Notes: generated from the sequence alone by a model not told the origin. A DNA stretch of 56,531 nt from Candidatus Peribacteria bacterium (GCA_009691405.1 SICN01000004.1:1-56531); one strand, 5' to 3'; numbered from the stretch's first letter, positions 43,040 through 52,450 are shown. Translations and numbers: made by a program.

Positions 43040-43762
43040 TCATAGCATCGTGCAAGGATCCGTGATCTTGAGTACGGCAAACGCCTCGAGCCTCTCCTGA
43101 CAAGCTCCACATTTGCCACACGCTTTTTCCTCTCCTTTGTAGCACGTCCACGTCTTGCCGTAATCCACGGGAGGCCGAAGTTGCATCCCGATCTCGAGAA
43201 TCTCGATCTTCGTCATTCTCTGAAACGGTGCGAAGACTGTGAACGGATTCCAATCCGAAAGCTGCACTGCTTTCCGAAACGCATCGATGAATTCGGCTCT
43301 ACAATCGGGATAAATTGCATGATCCCCGGCATGCACACCGAGTGACAGAAACTGCAGCTTTTGACTCTGGCCAAAGCCAACAGCGATCGAGCTCATAATC
43401 ATATTGCGATTCGGCACAACCGTCTGCTTCATATTCTCGGCTTCATAGTGACCTTCGGGAATATCACTGCCTCCCGTGAGGAGCGCACTCTGGAAGAGTG
43501 CACTGATGAACGGCAACGCAACGATATGATGCTCGACTCCGAGTTCTTTGCAATTCGCCTTTGCGCACTCCAGCTCTTTCCTGTGCTTCTGCCCGTAATC
43601 AAACGACAACGCTGTCATCTCACACTTCCTGTACTTGATCAGAAAATGCAGAAGTGTAACCGAGTCCATGCCGCCCGACACGATCTGTACTCCACTACTG
43701 CCTACCGGAGGGAGAAGTGTCATATCGGTGAAGCCGGAGAGGATTTCATTGATCGTTCGCAT
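43040..43762 (-). CDS. queC: 7-cyano-7-deazaguanine synthase
   Basis: A 240-residue ATP-dependent enzyme converting CDG to preQ0: PP-loop VSGGMDSVTLLHFL, NRNMIMSSIAVGFG and the zinc-binding CGKCGACQERLEAF. The minus-strand TATAAT (43769-43774), with an upstream TG, ends six bases before ATG 43762; the frame is open 30 codons further upstream but would cross that promoter. Downstream of queE by seven bases. Confidence 0.95.
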   Translation of the reverse strand: MRTINEILSGFTDMTLLPPVGSSGVQIVSGGMDSVTLLHFLIKYRKCEMTALSFDYGQKHRKELECAKANCKELGVEHHIVALPFISALFQSALLTGGSDIPEGHYEAENMKQTVVPNRNMIMSSIAVGFGQSQKLQFLSLGVHAGDHAIYPDCRAEFIDAFRKAVQLSDWNPFTVFAPFQRMTKIEILEIGMQLRPPVDYGKTWTCYKGEEKACGKCGACQERLEAFAVLKITDPCTML

Positions 43763-43769
43763 AGAGAAA

Positions 43770-44447
43770 TTATACACCACGCTTCGCTCCCCAGATGATG
43801 CATTGCATCCGGATACACAGTCTAATCCCCTCTTTTTTGCAAATCTCAGCAATCACCGGTGAACGCTCCTGCATCTCTTTCGCTGTCGTCCCGAGCACCA
43901 TGAACATGCACCGACCTCTCGGAAGTTTCTGCCGTTCGATCTCACCCAAAGCCTCGCTGCAATGTTCTTCGTTCCCGACAACGAACTTGTACGTCGTCTT
44001 CTCAAAATTTTTGAGTTTCACCGTATACTTCGAATTTCCGGACATCGCGGTTTTCGGCGAACAATTGTATCGGGTGATGCGTCGATCAAACTCAGGCTGT
44101 GCAAGAATCGTACCGTTCGTTTCAACCTCGTGTTCAACGACGCGTGAAGTAAATCGTTGATTCAGGTAATCGATTGCCGCAACAAGATCCCGCTGCTGCA
44201 TCATCGGTTCCCCACCGGTCCAGACAATCGTATGAGTGTGAGGAAATTCATCAAGAATGTTCGAGACCGCTTCCATGATGCGTTCGTTCGCTTCGTCACT
44301 GTAATCCTCTTCTCCTTCTTTCCACGTGTACGGCGTATCGCAGAAGTTGCACTTGAGATTGCACATCCCTAGTCGAACGAAGACACACGGTGTTCCAACC
44401 GTCGGTCCTTCGCCCTGCAGTGAATGGAAGATTTCGGAGATGACCAT
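43770..44447 (-). CDS. queE: 7-carboxy-7-deazaguanine synthase
   Basis: A 225-residue radical SAM enzyme; the cluster motif is CNLKCNFCD and the substrate-binding GGEP appears as WTGGEPMMQ. It converts CPH4 to CDG, the step before QueC. TATACT (44456-44461, minus) ends eight bases before the ATG. With queC, queF and tgt in this window most of the queuosine route is covered; QueD, which makes CPH4, is not here. Confidence 0.94.
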   Translation of the reverse strand: MVISEIFHSLQGEGPTVGTPCVFVRLGMCNLKCNFCDTPYTWKEGEEDYSDEANERIMEAVSNILDEFPHTHTIVWTGGEPMMQQRDLVAAIDYLNQRFTSRVVEHEVETNGTILAQPEFDRRITRYNCSPKTAMSGNSKYTVKLKNFEKTTYKFVVGNEEHCSEALGEIERQKLPRGRCMFMVLGTTAKEMQERSPVIAEICKKEGIRLCIRMQCIIWGAKRGV

Positions 44448-44501
44448 AGAAACTCAGTATAGCCGCAGACAGGCATTTGCGCCTTGCTGTAGACTCCGTG
44501 C

Positions 44502-46271
44502 ATGAGGACTGTGACCAAGGAAACGCCGGCGTATTCGACCATCGCACTCATCCGCGATCTCTGGGAATTCCTTGGCAAGCGGCGTTGGACATTCCTCGCT
44601 GCCTGCGTGCTGGCACTCACCGGTGCGATTGTCTGGCTCTATCCGCCGTTTGCAATGGCGAAGCTCGTGAATATTTTAACCGAAGACATCGGAAAAGGAA
44701 CGATAGGGAAGATCCAAACAATCTTCATCCTCTGGATTCTCGTCTCCATCTGGCACTACAGCTGCGACCAGGTCGTCGATGCCATCGGGAATCGCATCGC
44801 AGAACGCACAGCACTCAACATGCAACTCCGGACGATCGCTCACCTCTTTAGGCTCGATCTCACGTGGCACGAGAGAGAGAATGCGGGGTCGAAGCTCAAG
44901 AAAATTCAGCGGGGAACCGAGGGAATGAACCGGCTTTCCCGTATCTGGTTTCGAACCGGGATTCCGGCATTCGTTCGTTTCGGAGGAATGATTCCCATTC
45001 TCACGGCATTCGATCCGTTCGTGGGAGCGGCAACACTGTTCTTTCTCCTCACGTACTTCACATTCTCTTACGTTCTCACAGGGTCAGCTGGTCGAGCAGA
45101 GCATCATGTGAATACAGCTGACGAGGAACTCCAAGGTGTCGTATTCGAGGGCTTAAGCAATGTCCGGAGCGTCAAAGTTCTCGGCATGCAAGAAGGACTC
45201 CTCGGCATCATCAGCAAGAACATCGAACATCTCTTCCAGAAAATCCTCGTACGCATTCGGTGCTTCCGCGTCCGAAACATCGTCCTCAATCTCTGGGCGC
45301 AGTGCTTCCGTGTCGGCATCATGTGCTTCATCGCCTTCGACGTTTTCTACGGCAGACGCGATGTCGGTTTTCTCGTGCTCTTCTTCAACTACTTCAACTA
45401 CATCTGGGAATCGATCCAGCAACTGTCGGATCTCTCCCTCGATTTCATCGTCTCGAAGTACGGCATTTCAAGGATGCGCGATATCCTGCATGAGCCTGTC
45501 CGTATCGACGAAGAGCACGGAAAGAAGACGTTCCCTGCATCATGGGACAACATCACCGTCTCGAATCTCTCGTTCGCGTATGGCAAACAGAAAGTACTCG
45601 ATGAGATTTCTTTCACGATCCGAAGAGGCGAACGCATCGGCATCGTCGGCGTATCGGGAGCGGGAAAATCAACACTCTTCAAACTGCTTCTCAAGGAACA
45701 CGAGAACTATGAGGGTCGAATCACAATCGGCGGGGTGCCACTTCGAGACATCCGCCGAAGTGATTTTTTCCGGAAGACCGCAGTCGTCCTCCAGGACACG
45801 GAGGTTTTCAACTTCAGTCTGCTCGATAACATCACCCTCGCCAATATCACCCACGCGGAGGACTCTCTGCTTCTTTCGCAAGCAATCGAAACCGCGCACG
45901 TGCGGGACTTTCTGAGTCGTCTGCCGAATGGACTGCAGACACTCATCGGTGAAAAAGGAATCAAGCTCTCGGGTGGAGAGAAGCAGCGTGTCGGCATCGC
46001 GAGAGCCGTTTTCAAGCAGCCGGAGATTCTCTTCCTCGACGAAGCGACATCGCACCTCGATCTGGAATCCGAAGCGAAGATCAGAGATTCTCTGCATTGC
46101 TTCTTCCAGAACGTCACCGCTATCGTCATCGCACACCGCCTCACGACCATCAAAGAGATGGATCGCATCCTCGTCCTCGAGGACGGAAAGATCATCGAAT
46201 CGGGCTCGTTTCAAGAACTACATGCAGCAAAAGGCAGATTCTTCGAGCTGTGGGAGAAGCAGAAGTTTTGA
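44502..46271 (+). CDS. ABC exporter, fused permease and ATPase
   Basis: A 589-residue half-transporter: an N-terminal six-TM domain (~1-320) and an ATPase domain with Walker A GVSGAGKST, signature LSGGEKQRVGIARAV, Walker B EILFLDEATSHLD and the switch His in IAHRLTTI. It would work as a dimer exporting a lipid, peptide or drug; the substrate is not indicated. The gene is divergent from queE and followed by a tRNA on the other strand. Confidence 0.92.
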   Translation: MRTVTKETPAYSTIALIRDLWEFLGKRRWTFLAACVLALTGAIVWLYPPFAMAKLVNILTEDIGKGTIGKIQTIFILWILVSIWHYSCDQVVDAIGNRIAERTALNMQLRTIAHLFRLDLTWHERENAGSKLKKIQRGTEGMNRLSRIWFRTGIPAFVRFGGMIPILTAFDPFVGAATLFFLLTYFTFSYVLTGSAGRAEHHVNTADEELQGVVFEGLSNVRSVKVLGMQEGLLGIISKNIEHLFQKILVRIRCFRVRNIVLNLWAQCFRVGIMCFIAFDVFYGRRDVGFLVLFFNYFNYIWESIQQLSDLSLDFIVSKYGISRMRDILHEPVRIDEEHGKKTFPASWDNITVSNLSFAYGKQKVLDEISFTIRRGERIGIVGVSGAGKSTLFKLLLKEHENYEGRITIGGVPLRDIRRSDFFRKTAVVLQDTEVFNFSLLDNITLANITHAEDSLLLSQAIETAHVRDFLSRLPNGLQTLIGEKGIKLSGGEKQRVGIARAVFKQPEILFLDEATSHLDLESEAKIRDSLHCFFQNVTAIVIAHRLTTIKEMDRILVLEDGKIIESGSFQELHAAKGRFFELWEKQKF

Positions 46272-46276
46272 TGTCT

Positions 46277-46352
46277 TGGTCGGGACGGCGGGGCTCGAAC
46301 TCGCGGCCTCCTGGTCCCAAACCAGGCGCTCTACCAACTGAGCTACGTCCCG
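46277..46352 (-). tRNA. tRNA-Pro (anticodon TGG), CCA encoded
   Basis: A 76-nt cloverleaf: acceptor CGGGACG/CGTCCCG with the C1-G72 pair typical of bacterial tRNA-Pro, D-arm GCTC/GAGC, anticodon stem CCTGG/CCAGG with loop TTTGGGA (anticodon TGG), T-loop TTCGAGC and a genomic CCA. The T-stem GCGAG/CCCGC has one A-C mismatch. It reads proline CCA codons. Confidence 0.95.
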
Positions 46353-46559
46353 AACGGAAAGAGAGTAGCAAGATGACACCAAAATATCCATCTTTCTATT
46401 CCAGTCATGTCGCATTGGAAAAATGCCGTCACGATTCCGACGAGCAGAGCGTGAGAAAGCTCATGTTTGAGGAGCGAGCCACAGCGAGTGACGAGTTTGA
46501 GCTTTCTAGATCTGCGAGACGTGAAGCGTAAACATCTTTCCACGAGCGACTGTTTTCTT

Positions 46560-46594
46560 TCTCCACTTTCTTTTGCGTCAAAAGAAAGTGGAGA
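46560..46594. repeat. Perfect long palindrome downstream of queF
   Basis: TCTCCACTTTCTTTTG, a three-base loop CGT, and its exact reverse complement (16 bp). It lies three bases after the queF stop. There is no T-run, so it is not a standard terminator; it may be another dispersed palindrome. Confidence 0.7.
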
Positions 46595-46597
46595 GAA

Positions 46598-46987
46598 TCA
46601 ACTCTTCCACACCGCATCAATCGCAATACCCCCGCGAACGTTGAACCGGACGGTAACCGAGACTGATTTCGGTTTCACGAATGTGAGGAAGTCTTTGCCG
46701 ATGTCGACCGCAAGATGTTCGTGAAAAATCCCGACATTTCGAAAAGTCTCGAGATACAGCTTCATCGACTTCGATTCGACGATGAACTTGTCCGGAACAT
46801 AGCTAATTTCGATGGTCGCGAAATCCGGCTGACCCGTGAGCGGACACACACAGGTGAATTCGCTGCAGTGCAGCGTGACTTCCATGCCATTTGCTCCGTG
46901 ACTCGGAAACACTTCGAGCGTGCGGGAAGGAGCCGAAGTTTTGCCGAGTTTCGTGAGAGCCGAAAGATCTTGCTTGGTCGTTGGCAT
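46598..46987 (-). CDS. queF: NADPH-dependent 7-cyano-7-deazaguanine reductase
   Basis: A 129-residue type I QueF: the catalytic Cys in CVCPLTGQPDFATIEI and the ESKSMKLYLETFRNVGIFHE signature. It reduces preQ0 to preQ1, the base inserted by Tgt. The start is ATG 46987 (MPTTKQDLSAL); a minus-strand TACAAT lies about 25 bases upstream. The frame is open further upstream without family resemblance. Confidence 0.95.
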   Translation of the reverse strand: MPTTKQDLSALTKLGKTSAPSRTLEVFPSHGANGMEVTLHCSEFTCVCPLTGQPDFATIEISYVPDKFIVESKSMKLYLETFRNVGIFHEHLAVDIGKDFLTFVKPKSVSVTVRFNVRGGIAIDAVWKS

Positions 46988-47052
46988 AAAAAATGAAGAG
47001 TGAAACGCATTGTAGCCGAAAGCTGTAGGCGGTGTACAATCATGACCTTGCA

Positions 47053-48129
47053 ATGCTAAGAGCGAAAACCATCACCGGCGCACTCACGCTGCTTCTCTCG
47101 CTTCTGGTGCCTGTCTTCGTGGATGCGCAGACACTGCATATCACTCCCGCACTCATCGACGAATCGCACACGCTCGAACAGGCGCTGATGACGATGAAGA
47201 GCAGTGCTTCGACCACCGTCGAAGGTCTTGGAGGAATACTCGAAATCACGTACGAAAGCAGCGAACCTCTCGAGATCTACATGGTGCCCATGCAGAAAAA
47301 CGAAAGCTACGTACCGACGGACTACATGCGCTTCACGCTGCCGGCATCGGAGGAAGGAACTGTTGCTATCGACCTCACGGTATCTCCCGGATGGTCTCTC
47401 CGAAATCAGCATTGGCTTGTTCATTTGCTCGGAAAAGAAGAAACGACGAATGCGGCATTCAGCACAATCGAATTCAAAACCGAAGGCTCCAAAAACGTCG
47501 TGGTCGCTGCAACTCGGCATCTTCTGACGAAGGAATTTTACACTCCCGGCAGTTACCACGCACTCAGAGGCTACCGAATGCTCGGACGATCCTTCCCGAT
47601 CATGTTTGGGATACTGACCATCATCGGTGTGCTTCTCTGCTGTATCCTGAGCCCGAACAAGCACTGCAGAAGATCAGTTCTCGGAACGCTTCTGATCGGA
47701 AGCTTCCTCTACCAGGCGCGATTCTCGATTGATCTCCTTCGGTACACGAGAGAGCACACGCAGGAGTACGCAGAGGGAACATACGATGAGGCAGGATCGA
47801 TTCATGCGCTCGCCGACGTGCTCATATCGCTGGTGAAAAATCCGTCAGCGACGACGGTCTACGTATGCAGAGACGGAACGAACTTCAAGGAGAAATTGCT
47901 TCGGTACTTTAGCTACCCCATACGAATCTCGTCGGAACTCGGTGTCGCAGCCACAGCGGACTATGCAGTCGTGATGGATAAGTACGAATGGGAATTTGAT
48001 ACCACGGTGACGAAAGATGAAACGACATTGATCGTAAAATGCGGAGACATGAACAGAAGAGCGCAAAAACTGAGCACGTACCCAAGCAATGAAATTCTCT
48101 TCAGGCTCCTTGCTCCTTCCACACGATGA
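47053..48129 (+). CDS. Secreted/membrane protein paired with the GT-C transferase, unknown
   Basis: A 358-residue protein with a signal peptide (LTLLLSLLVPVFVDA), an extracytoplasmic beta-rich domain (~25-165), two TM helices at ~175-220 (SFPIMFGILTIIGVLLCCIL, SVLGTLLIGSFLYQ) and a second soluble domain at the C-terminus. No family recognised. The stop overlaps the next start (ATGA at 48126-48129), so the two are translationally coupled, which suggests a shared role in surface glycan or protein glycosylation. Confidence 0.65.
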   Translation: MLRAKTITGALTLLLSLLVPVFVDAQTLHITPALIDESHTLEQALMTMKSSASTTVEGLGGILEITYESSEPLEIYMVPMQKNESYVPTDYMRFTLPASEEGTVAIDLTVSPGWSLRNQHWLVHLLGKEETTNAAFSTIEFKTEGSKNVVVAATRHLLTKEFYTPGSYHALRGYRMLGRSFPIMFGILTIIGVLLCCILSPNKHCRRSVLGTLLIGSFLYQARFSIDLLRYTREHTQEYAEGTYDEAGSIHALADVLISLVKNPSATTVYVCRDGTNFKEKLLRYFSYPIRISSELGVAATADYAVVMDKYEWEFDTTVTKDETTLIVKCGDMNRRAQKLSTYPSNEILFRLLAPSTR

Positions 48130-49496
48130 TCATGTCACTGCTCTTCTCCATCGATATCACGCTTCTCCTGCTCCTCGAAGGAGCACTGATCGCACGTCTG
48201 ATACTCAGAACAAACCGGCTGTGGCTTCTCCTCTCGCTCGGTCTTCCGATTGCAGCATTTCTGAATGTCCTCATCGTCTTCGACTGGACGCTGCTCGGCG
48301 TTCCTCTCACACCGCTCAGTCTCCTGCTGCCGCATGCGATCGTCACTGGCATCTTGGCAATCCTTGCTTGCAAGGTCTCTGTCTCACATCAGAAATATGA
48401 ACATCTTCCCGCATCGAAAGGAAGCAGGAACGAAAACATCCTCGCCGCCTTCTGCTTGGCACTCATTGCCGTGAGCTTTGTCTACAGCTTCGCGCACGCG
48501 GTGCTGCTCCCGACATTCCAGTATGACAGTGCGACGAACTGGACGATGCGCAGCAAAATTTCTTTCGAGGATCAGAGCATTGCTTTCGACACAAACGAAG
48601 ATCGAGGCATGGCGAAGCCGCAGTATCCGTTTCTGTTTCATGCACTGCAAATAACCGTGAACCAAGGTCAGACGCGATGGAACGACGCGGCTGCGAATGC
48701 GATCCTGTGGCTTCTGTCTTTCTCGAGTTTCCTCGGAATCTTCCTGATCCTCCGAGGGTTCCTAGAGCGAACGAGCGCCCTCGTAACCGTGACGATGATC
48801 CTCGGCATTCCACTCCTCTCGCTACATCTGGGACAGGGGTACGCGGACATCGTCCTTCTGCAAGAATTCCTTCTCTCGCTCGCCTGTCTGCTTGCATGGA
48901 ACAAAAGCGGTGAGGGCAAGTGGCTCATGCTCTCCGGCATCTTCGTCGCCGCGAGCGTCTGGACAAAATCCGAAGGATTGGTCTTCGGTCTTCTGCCTTG
49001 GCTTCTGATCGTCCTCAGCATCGCGATCTTCATGAAAGAACACAGAAAAGCAGCATTCCGAAATGGCGCTCTTACGGTCGCCCTCTCCATCGCCTGGCCC
49101 CTCTTTGCATTAAGCAGAGGCTTTCTGCTCACGCCGCACGGAAGCGATACCTCAGTCGCCTTCCATCCGGAAGGCTTACCGGAAGTGCTTCTTGGAATGT
49201 TCGATCGCGGATCGTTTGGAATTGCGTGGTATGTGCTTTTGATCACAGTCCCCTGGATGATCGTTGAAGTTCTTCGAAAAAGAGATTGTCGCAAAGAACT
49301 TCTCCCGCTTGCGTGGGGACTGATGGTCTTTCTAGAAGTGATCTTTGTGTACCTCTTCACGCCGAACGTGCAGTTTTTGCAGAATGCGCAGTCGTACTAC
49401 AGACAGATGATGATTCCTGCAGCGATGCTGATGCTCACGGTCTGCGCATGGTTCTCCGCGCATAATCCTCCTGTTGAAACACAGTCCCGGTCTTGA
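48126..49496 (+). CDS. GT-C family membrane glycosyltransferase
   Basis: A 456-residue protein with about 11 TM helices. The first large outside loop has QYDSATNWTMRSKISF, with an acidic residue in the position of the GT-C catalytic Asp, and LHLGQGYADIVLLQEFLLSL follows. This resembles the dolichyl/polyprenyl-phosphate mannosyltransferase-like families (ArnT/PMT-type), which use polyprenyl-phosphate sugars outside the membrane. Acceptor unknown. The 3' end overlaps a convergent gene by 62 bases. Confidence 0.75.
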   Translation: MIMSLLFSIDITLLLLLEGALIARLILRTNRLWLLLSLGLPIAAFLNVLIVFDWTLLGVPLTPLSLLLPHAIVTGILAILACKVSVSHQKYEHLPASKGSRNENILAAFCLALIAVSFVYSFAHAVLLPTFQYDSATNWTMRSKISFEDQSIAFDTNEDRGMAKPQYPFLFHALQITVNQGQTRWNDAAANAILWLLSFSSFLGIFLILRGFLERTSALVTVTMILGIPLLSLHLGQGYADIVLLQEFLLSLACLLAWNKSGEGKWLMLSGIFVAASVWTKSEGLVFGLLPWLLIVLSIAIFMKEHRKAAFRNGALTVALSIAWPLFALSRGFLLTPHGSDTSVAFHPEGLPEVLLGMFDRGSFGIAWYVLLITVPWMIVEVLRKRDCRKELLPLAWGLMVFLEVIFVYLFTPNVQFLQNAQSYYRQMMIPAAMLMLTVCAWFSAHNPPVETQSRS

Positions 49497-49797
49497 GCTT
49501 CGCCATCTCCTGTTTCTTGATCTCCTCCTCTCTGTCCCACTTGACTTTGTTTTGGCACCAATTGCCGAAGCGCTGTGCCGTGAACACGAGTTTGCCCTTG
49601 CTCATACACCAGTCGATACAACGATCAACCTCGGCTGTCATACCCTGCACTCTTCCGTAGTAACGGTGCACGGTGAGATAGAAATGCTGAGGCTCGCACT
49701 TCTGGCACTTCAGTCCTACAAGCTCACAAGCATCTTTCGAGTGCTGTGATAACTTCTCCGCCAGATCAAGCTGTGTGGACGTGAGTTCAATCGACAT
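49435..49797 (-). CDS. Hypothetical protein, 120 residues
   Basis: A soluble, Cys-containing protein (five Cys, including CQKC) with LTVHRYYGRVQGMTAEVDRC and a helix FGNWCQNKVKWDREEE at the C-terminus. No family recognised. TATGAT (49804-49809, minus) ends six bases before ATG 49797 (MSIELTSTQ), which I prefer to the ATG at 49812. It directly follows the toxin gene but has its own promoter. Confidence 0.6.
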   Translation of the reverse strand: MSIELTSTQLDLAEKLSQHSKDACELVGLKCQKCEPQHFYLTVHRYYGRVQGMTAEVDRCIDWCMSKGKLVFTAQRFGNWCQNKVKWDREEEIKKQEMAKLKTGTVFQQEDYARRTMRRP

Positions 49798-49811
49798 ACG
49801 GGAATCATACA

Positions 49812-50057
49812 TTATCGCTTCAAACGCTTATACACATCCTTACGGAAACCAACGTCAATCACCGAGTTTCCGTTCGGAAATTTTTGGAAAATGATCCGAA
49901 TGTCACCGATGCGACATCGATAAGTGTCTGGAAAACCGCTCAGCGCCCGAATGTCCAAAAGATCGAAAGACCCGAGCGAAATAGAATGAATGCATGCAAG
50001 GACACGGGCACGTGTTTTCCTGTCCAGAAGCCGAAAAAATTTCTGAGTTCGATCCAT
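49812..50057 (-). CDS. RelE/ParE-family toxin
   Basis: An 81-residue basic protein with the RelE/ParE layout: two helices (TRARVLACIHSISLG), then LSGFPDTYRCRIGDIRIIFQ and VIDVGFRKDVYKRL. RelE-type members cut mRNA on the ribosome. The gene begins three bases after the antitoxin gene. The Arg/Tyr-rich C-terminus fits an active RelE-like toxin, though ParE activity cannot be excluded. Confidence 0.82.
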   Translation of the reverse strand: MDRTQKFFRLLDRKTRARVLACIHSISLGSFDLLDIRALSGFPDTYRCRIGDIRIIFQKFPNGNSVIDVGFRKDVYKRLKR

Positions 50058-50060
50058 TCT

Positions 50061-50354
50061 CTAGCGACGAGTGCGGGATTTCTTTTTGCTTTTTGCGGAA
50101 GCCGCATCCTCAGCATCAATCTTCTTCATCGCCATTTCAAACATAGTCGCAAGCCTGCCTGCCTCAATGCCATTCGGGAAATGCAAACCAACATGCGTTT
50201 TATTCTCATAGAACTCAATCTCATCCAAAGGACGAATAAGCAACCCATCATTGGTAAATTCTGCTATCACAGTATTGACTGGATGCTGATCCCGCCACTT
50301 CTTTGGAAGCGTGATCATTCCGGTCTTCTGGACGGAAAGCGTTGCGTAGACCAT
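50061..50354 (-). CDS. AbrB/MazE-type antitoxin
   Basis: A 97-residue protein: N-terminal SpoVT-AbrB swapped-hairpin DNA-binding domain (LSVQKTGMITLPKKWRDQH, then GLLIRPL) and a C-terminal helical, basic tail that should wrap the toxin. It is paired with the RelE-type toxin downstream, a mixed antitoxin/toxin combination. Its start codon is inside one of the ATAGAATCTATAG repeats, so it probably represses its own promoter. Confidence 0.82.
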   Translation of the reverse strand: MVYATLSVQKTGMITLPKKWRDQHPVNTVIAEFTNDGLLIRPLDEIEFYENKTHVGLHFPNGIEAGRLATMFEMAMKKIDAEDAASAKSKKKSRTRR

Positions 50355-50401
50355 AGAATCTATAGGAAATAGTGAATATCTATATTCTATAGAATCTATA
50401 G
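50353..50401. promoter_or_regulatory. Operator repeats of the toxin-antitoxin operon
   Basis: ATAGAATCTATAG occurs at 50353-50365 and again at 50389-50401 (36 bases apart, so on the same helical face within error), with the perfect palindrome ATTCTATAGAAT at 50384-50395 between them. The first copy covers the antitoxin start codon. Confidence 0.75.
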
Positions 50402-50404
50402 AAA

Positions 50405-52450
50405 TTAGTCAATCATCCTCTGCGCAGCTTTCCTCGCTCTCACCACCAAATCCACGTTCAGAAGTCCTCCAAACCGAAGCTCAGGGATGCCACTCTGGCG
50501 AGTGCCAAAAAGCTCCCCAGGACCGCGGATCTTTAGGTCGATCTCCGCGAGCAGAAAACCCGAATCGTGCTGTTCCATGGCTTTCAGGCGCTCGGAATAT
50601 GCCTGCGAAGCAGACGTTGTGAACAGGTAGCAATAACTCTGAATATCGCTTCTGCCAACACGTCCCCGGAATTGATGCAACTGCGAGAGACCGAACCTCT
50701 CGGCACCTTCGATCACGATGATCGTGGTATTTGGGACATCGATGCCGACTTCGATGACGGATGTGGAAACGAGAATATCGAACTGCCTGTCCTTGAAAGC
50801 CGCCATGACGGCATTCTTTTCATCTGGTGTCATCTTGCCGTGTAGTTTTGTGATCCTGCGATTCGGAAACTCGCCCTTTAAGCGCTTCTCTTCCGCTTCG
50901 ACATTCTTGATCTCCGCCATTTCATCTGCCTTGGATTCCGAGATGAGAGGACAAATGACGTACGCCTGTCTCCCCTCCCCGATCTGATTTTCGATAAAAA
51001 GATCGACAGTTCGTCTCTCCCCGGACGAAACAACCTTCGTGACAATCTTCTTCCGCTGTCCGGGCTTCTCGAGCAGAACCGAGAGATCGTGGTCTCCGTA
51101 TGCCGTAAGCGCCAAGGTCCTTGGAATGGGCGTCGCCGTCATCGCGAGAAAGTGAGGATTTCCTTTGTCCTTCAATCGCTGCCTCTGTGCTACACCGAAA
51201 CGATGCTGCTCATCGACGATTGCAAGACGAAGATCATGAAACTGCACCGTATCTTCGATGAGCGCGTGCGTGCCAATGACAACGTCAATCAAACCTGATG
51301 CCAGCCTGCGTCGGATCTCCTCTGCCTCCGACTGCGGAACCGATCCCGTGAGCAGCACAACACTCGGAGTGCGCATGGGTTTTAGGTGCCCTGCCTGAAT
51401 GCCTGCGCCAGAATATGCACCGCTCTGGATGTACGTATGAAAGTTCAGAAGCAGACGCACAATCGTCGAGCTATGCTGTTTTGCAAGCACTTCGGTCGGC
51501 ACCATGATGGCGCACTGACCGCGCTGGCTTAAGACGTTTTCGATGACGGCGACGGCGACGAGCGTCTTTCCCGATCCCACATCGCCTTCGAGGAGCCGTG
51601 ACATCGGATGGCCTTGTTCCATGTCCTTAAGAATTTCATAGATCGCGACTTTCTGACCGCCAGTCGGTGTGAAATTGAGCGATGCGAAGAACGCTTTGAT
51701 AAGCTCGATGTCCATCGGAATCTTCAGCCTCTCCTGCTTCTCCCCCTGCCACTGCTTCTTTCTCTCAAGCGCTTCGATCTGCACCGCATACATTTCTTCG
51801 AAAGCCATACGCGCTCTCGCCTCCTCCAGTTTTTCGGGTATCGTCGGAAAATGAAGTTCGAGAATCGCTTCGCTCCTCGAAAGCAATGTCTCCGACTCAA
51901 TAATTTCCTTCGGTAACGTCTCTTTCAGTTCCTGAATGCAATCCTTCACCAGCGCCATCTTCTCCCGTAGCCACCTCGTCGTGATCTGCTCCGACTGTGC
52001 ATAGACGGCGACGATCCTTCCGGCATGCAACTTCATCTCTCTCTCCGCATCTTCGAAACTCGGGCTCTGCATCTGCAGTTTGTATCCGTTCTCCGAGATC
52101 TTCCCCGTGAGGGTCACTGCCTGTCCTTCCGAAAGCATCCTCATGATATGCGGCTGGTTGAACCAAATCACATCGAGCGTCTCTCCCGCTTCATCGGAAA
52201 ATTTCGCCTGCACAAGCTGTTTTCTCGTCCTCGTACGCACAAGTTTTAACTTGCTGATCGTCCCCCGAAGCGTCACTTTTTCATTGAGCGGCGCATCGAC
52301 AATCGTCGTCACCTGCGACAGATCTTCGTACGCTCTCGGAAAATTGAGAAGCAAATCCTGCACCGTCTGTACATTCATCACCTGCAGCGCATCAACAAAC
52401 GACTGCGTTGTCTTGAGCCGTGCGGGGGTGAGGAGATCTGTGAGCTGCAC
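50405..52450 (-). CDS. recG: ATP-dependent DNA helicase RecG
   Basis: A 681-residue RecG: N-terminal wedge/OB domain (LRGTISKLKLVRTRTRKQLVQAKF), Walker A EGDVGSGKTLVA, DEQHRFGVAQR, MTATPIPRTLAL and the C-terminal helicase motifs FGLSQLHQFRGRVGRSDIQSYC. It regresses stalled forks and processes recombination intermediates. The start GTG 52450 is the first start codon that gives the full wedge domain. It is divergent from the gene at 52478 with overlapping promoter elements. Confidence 0.95.
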   Translation of the reverse strand: MQLTDLLTPARLKTTQSFVDALQVMNVQTVQDLLLNFPRAYEDLSQVTTIVDAPLNEKVTLRGTISKLKLVRTRTRKQLVQAKFSDEAGETLDVIWFNQPHIMRMLSEGQAVTLTGKISENGYKLQMQSPSFEDAEREMKLHAGRIVAVYAQSEQITTRWLREKMALVKDCIQELKETLPKEIIESETLLSRSEAILELHFPTIPEKLEEARARMAFEEMYAVQIEALERKKQWQGEKQERLKIPMDIELIKAFFASLNFTPTGGQKVAIYEILKDMEQGHPMSRLLEGDVGSGKTLVAVAVIENVLSQRGQCAIMVPTEVLAKQHSSTIVRLLLNFHTYIQSGAYSGAGIQAGHLKPMRTPSVVLLTGSVPQSEAEEIRRRLASGLIDVVIGTHALIEDTVQFHDLRLAIVDEQHRFGVAQRQRLKDKGNPHFLAMTATPIPRTLALTAYGDHDLSVLLEKPGQRKKIVTKVVSSGERRTVDLFIENQIGEGRQAYVICPLISESKADEMAEIKNVEAEEKRLKGEFPNRRITKLHGKMTPDEKNAVMAAFKDRQFDILVSTSVIEVGIDVPNTTIIVIEGAERFGLSQLHQFRGRVGRSDIQSYCYLFTTSASQAYSERLKAMEQHDSGFLLAEIDLKIRGPGELFGTRQSGIPELRFGGLLNVDLVVRARKAAQRMID

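Noticed and set aside
46560-46594. Intrinsic terminator for queF
   Set aside because: The stem is perfect, but no T-run follows on either strand; listed as a palindrome instead.
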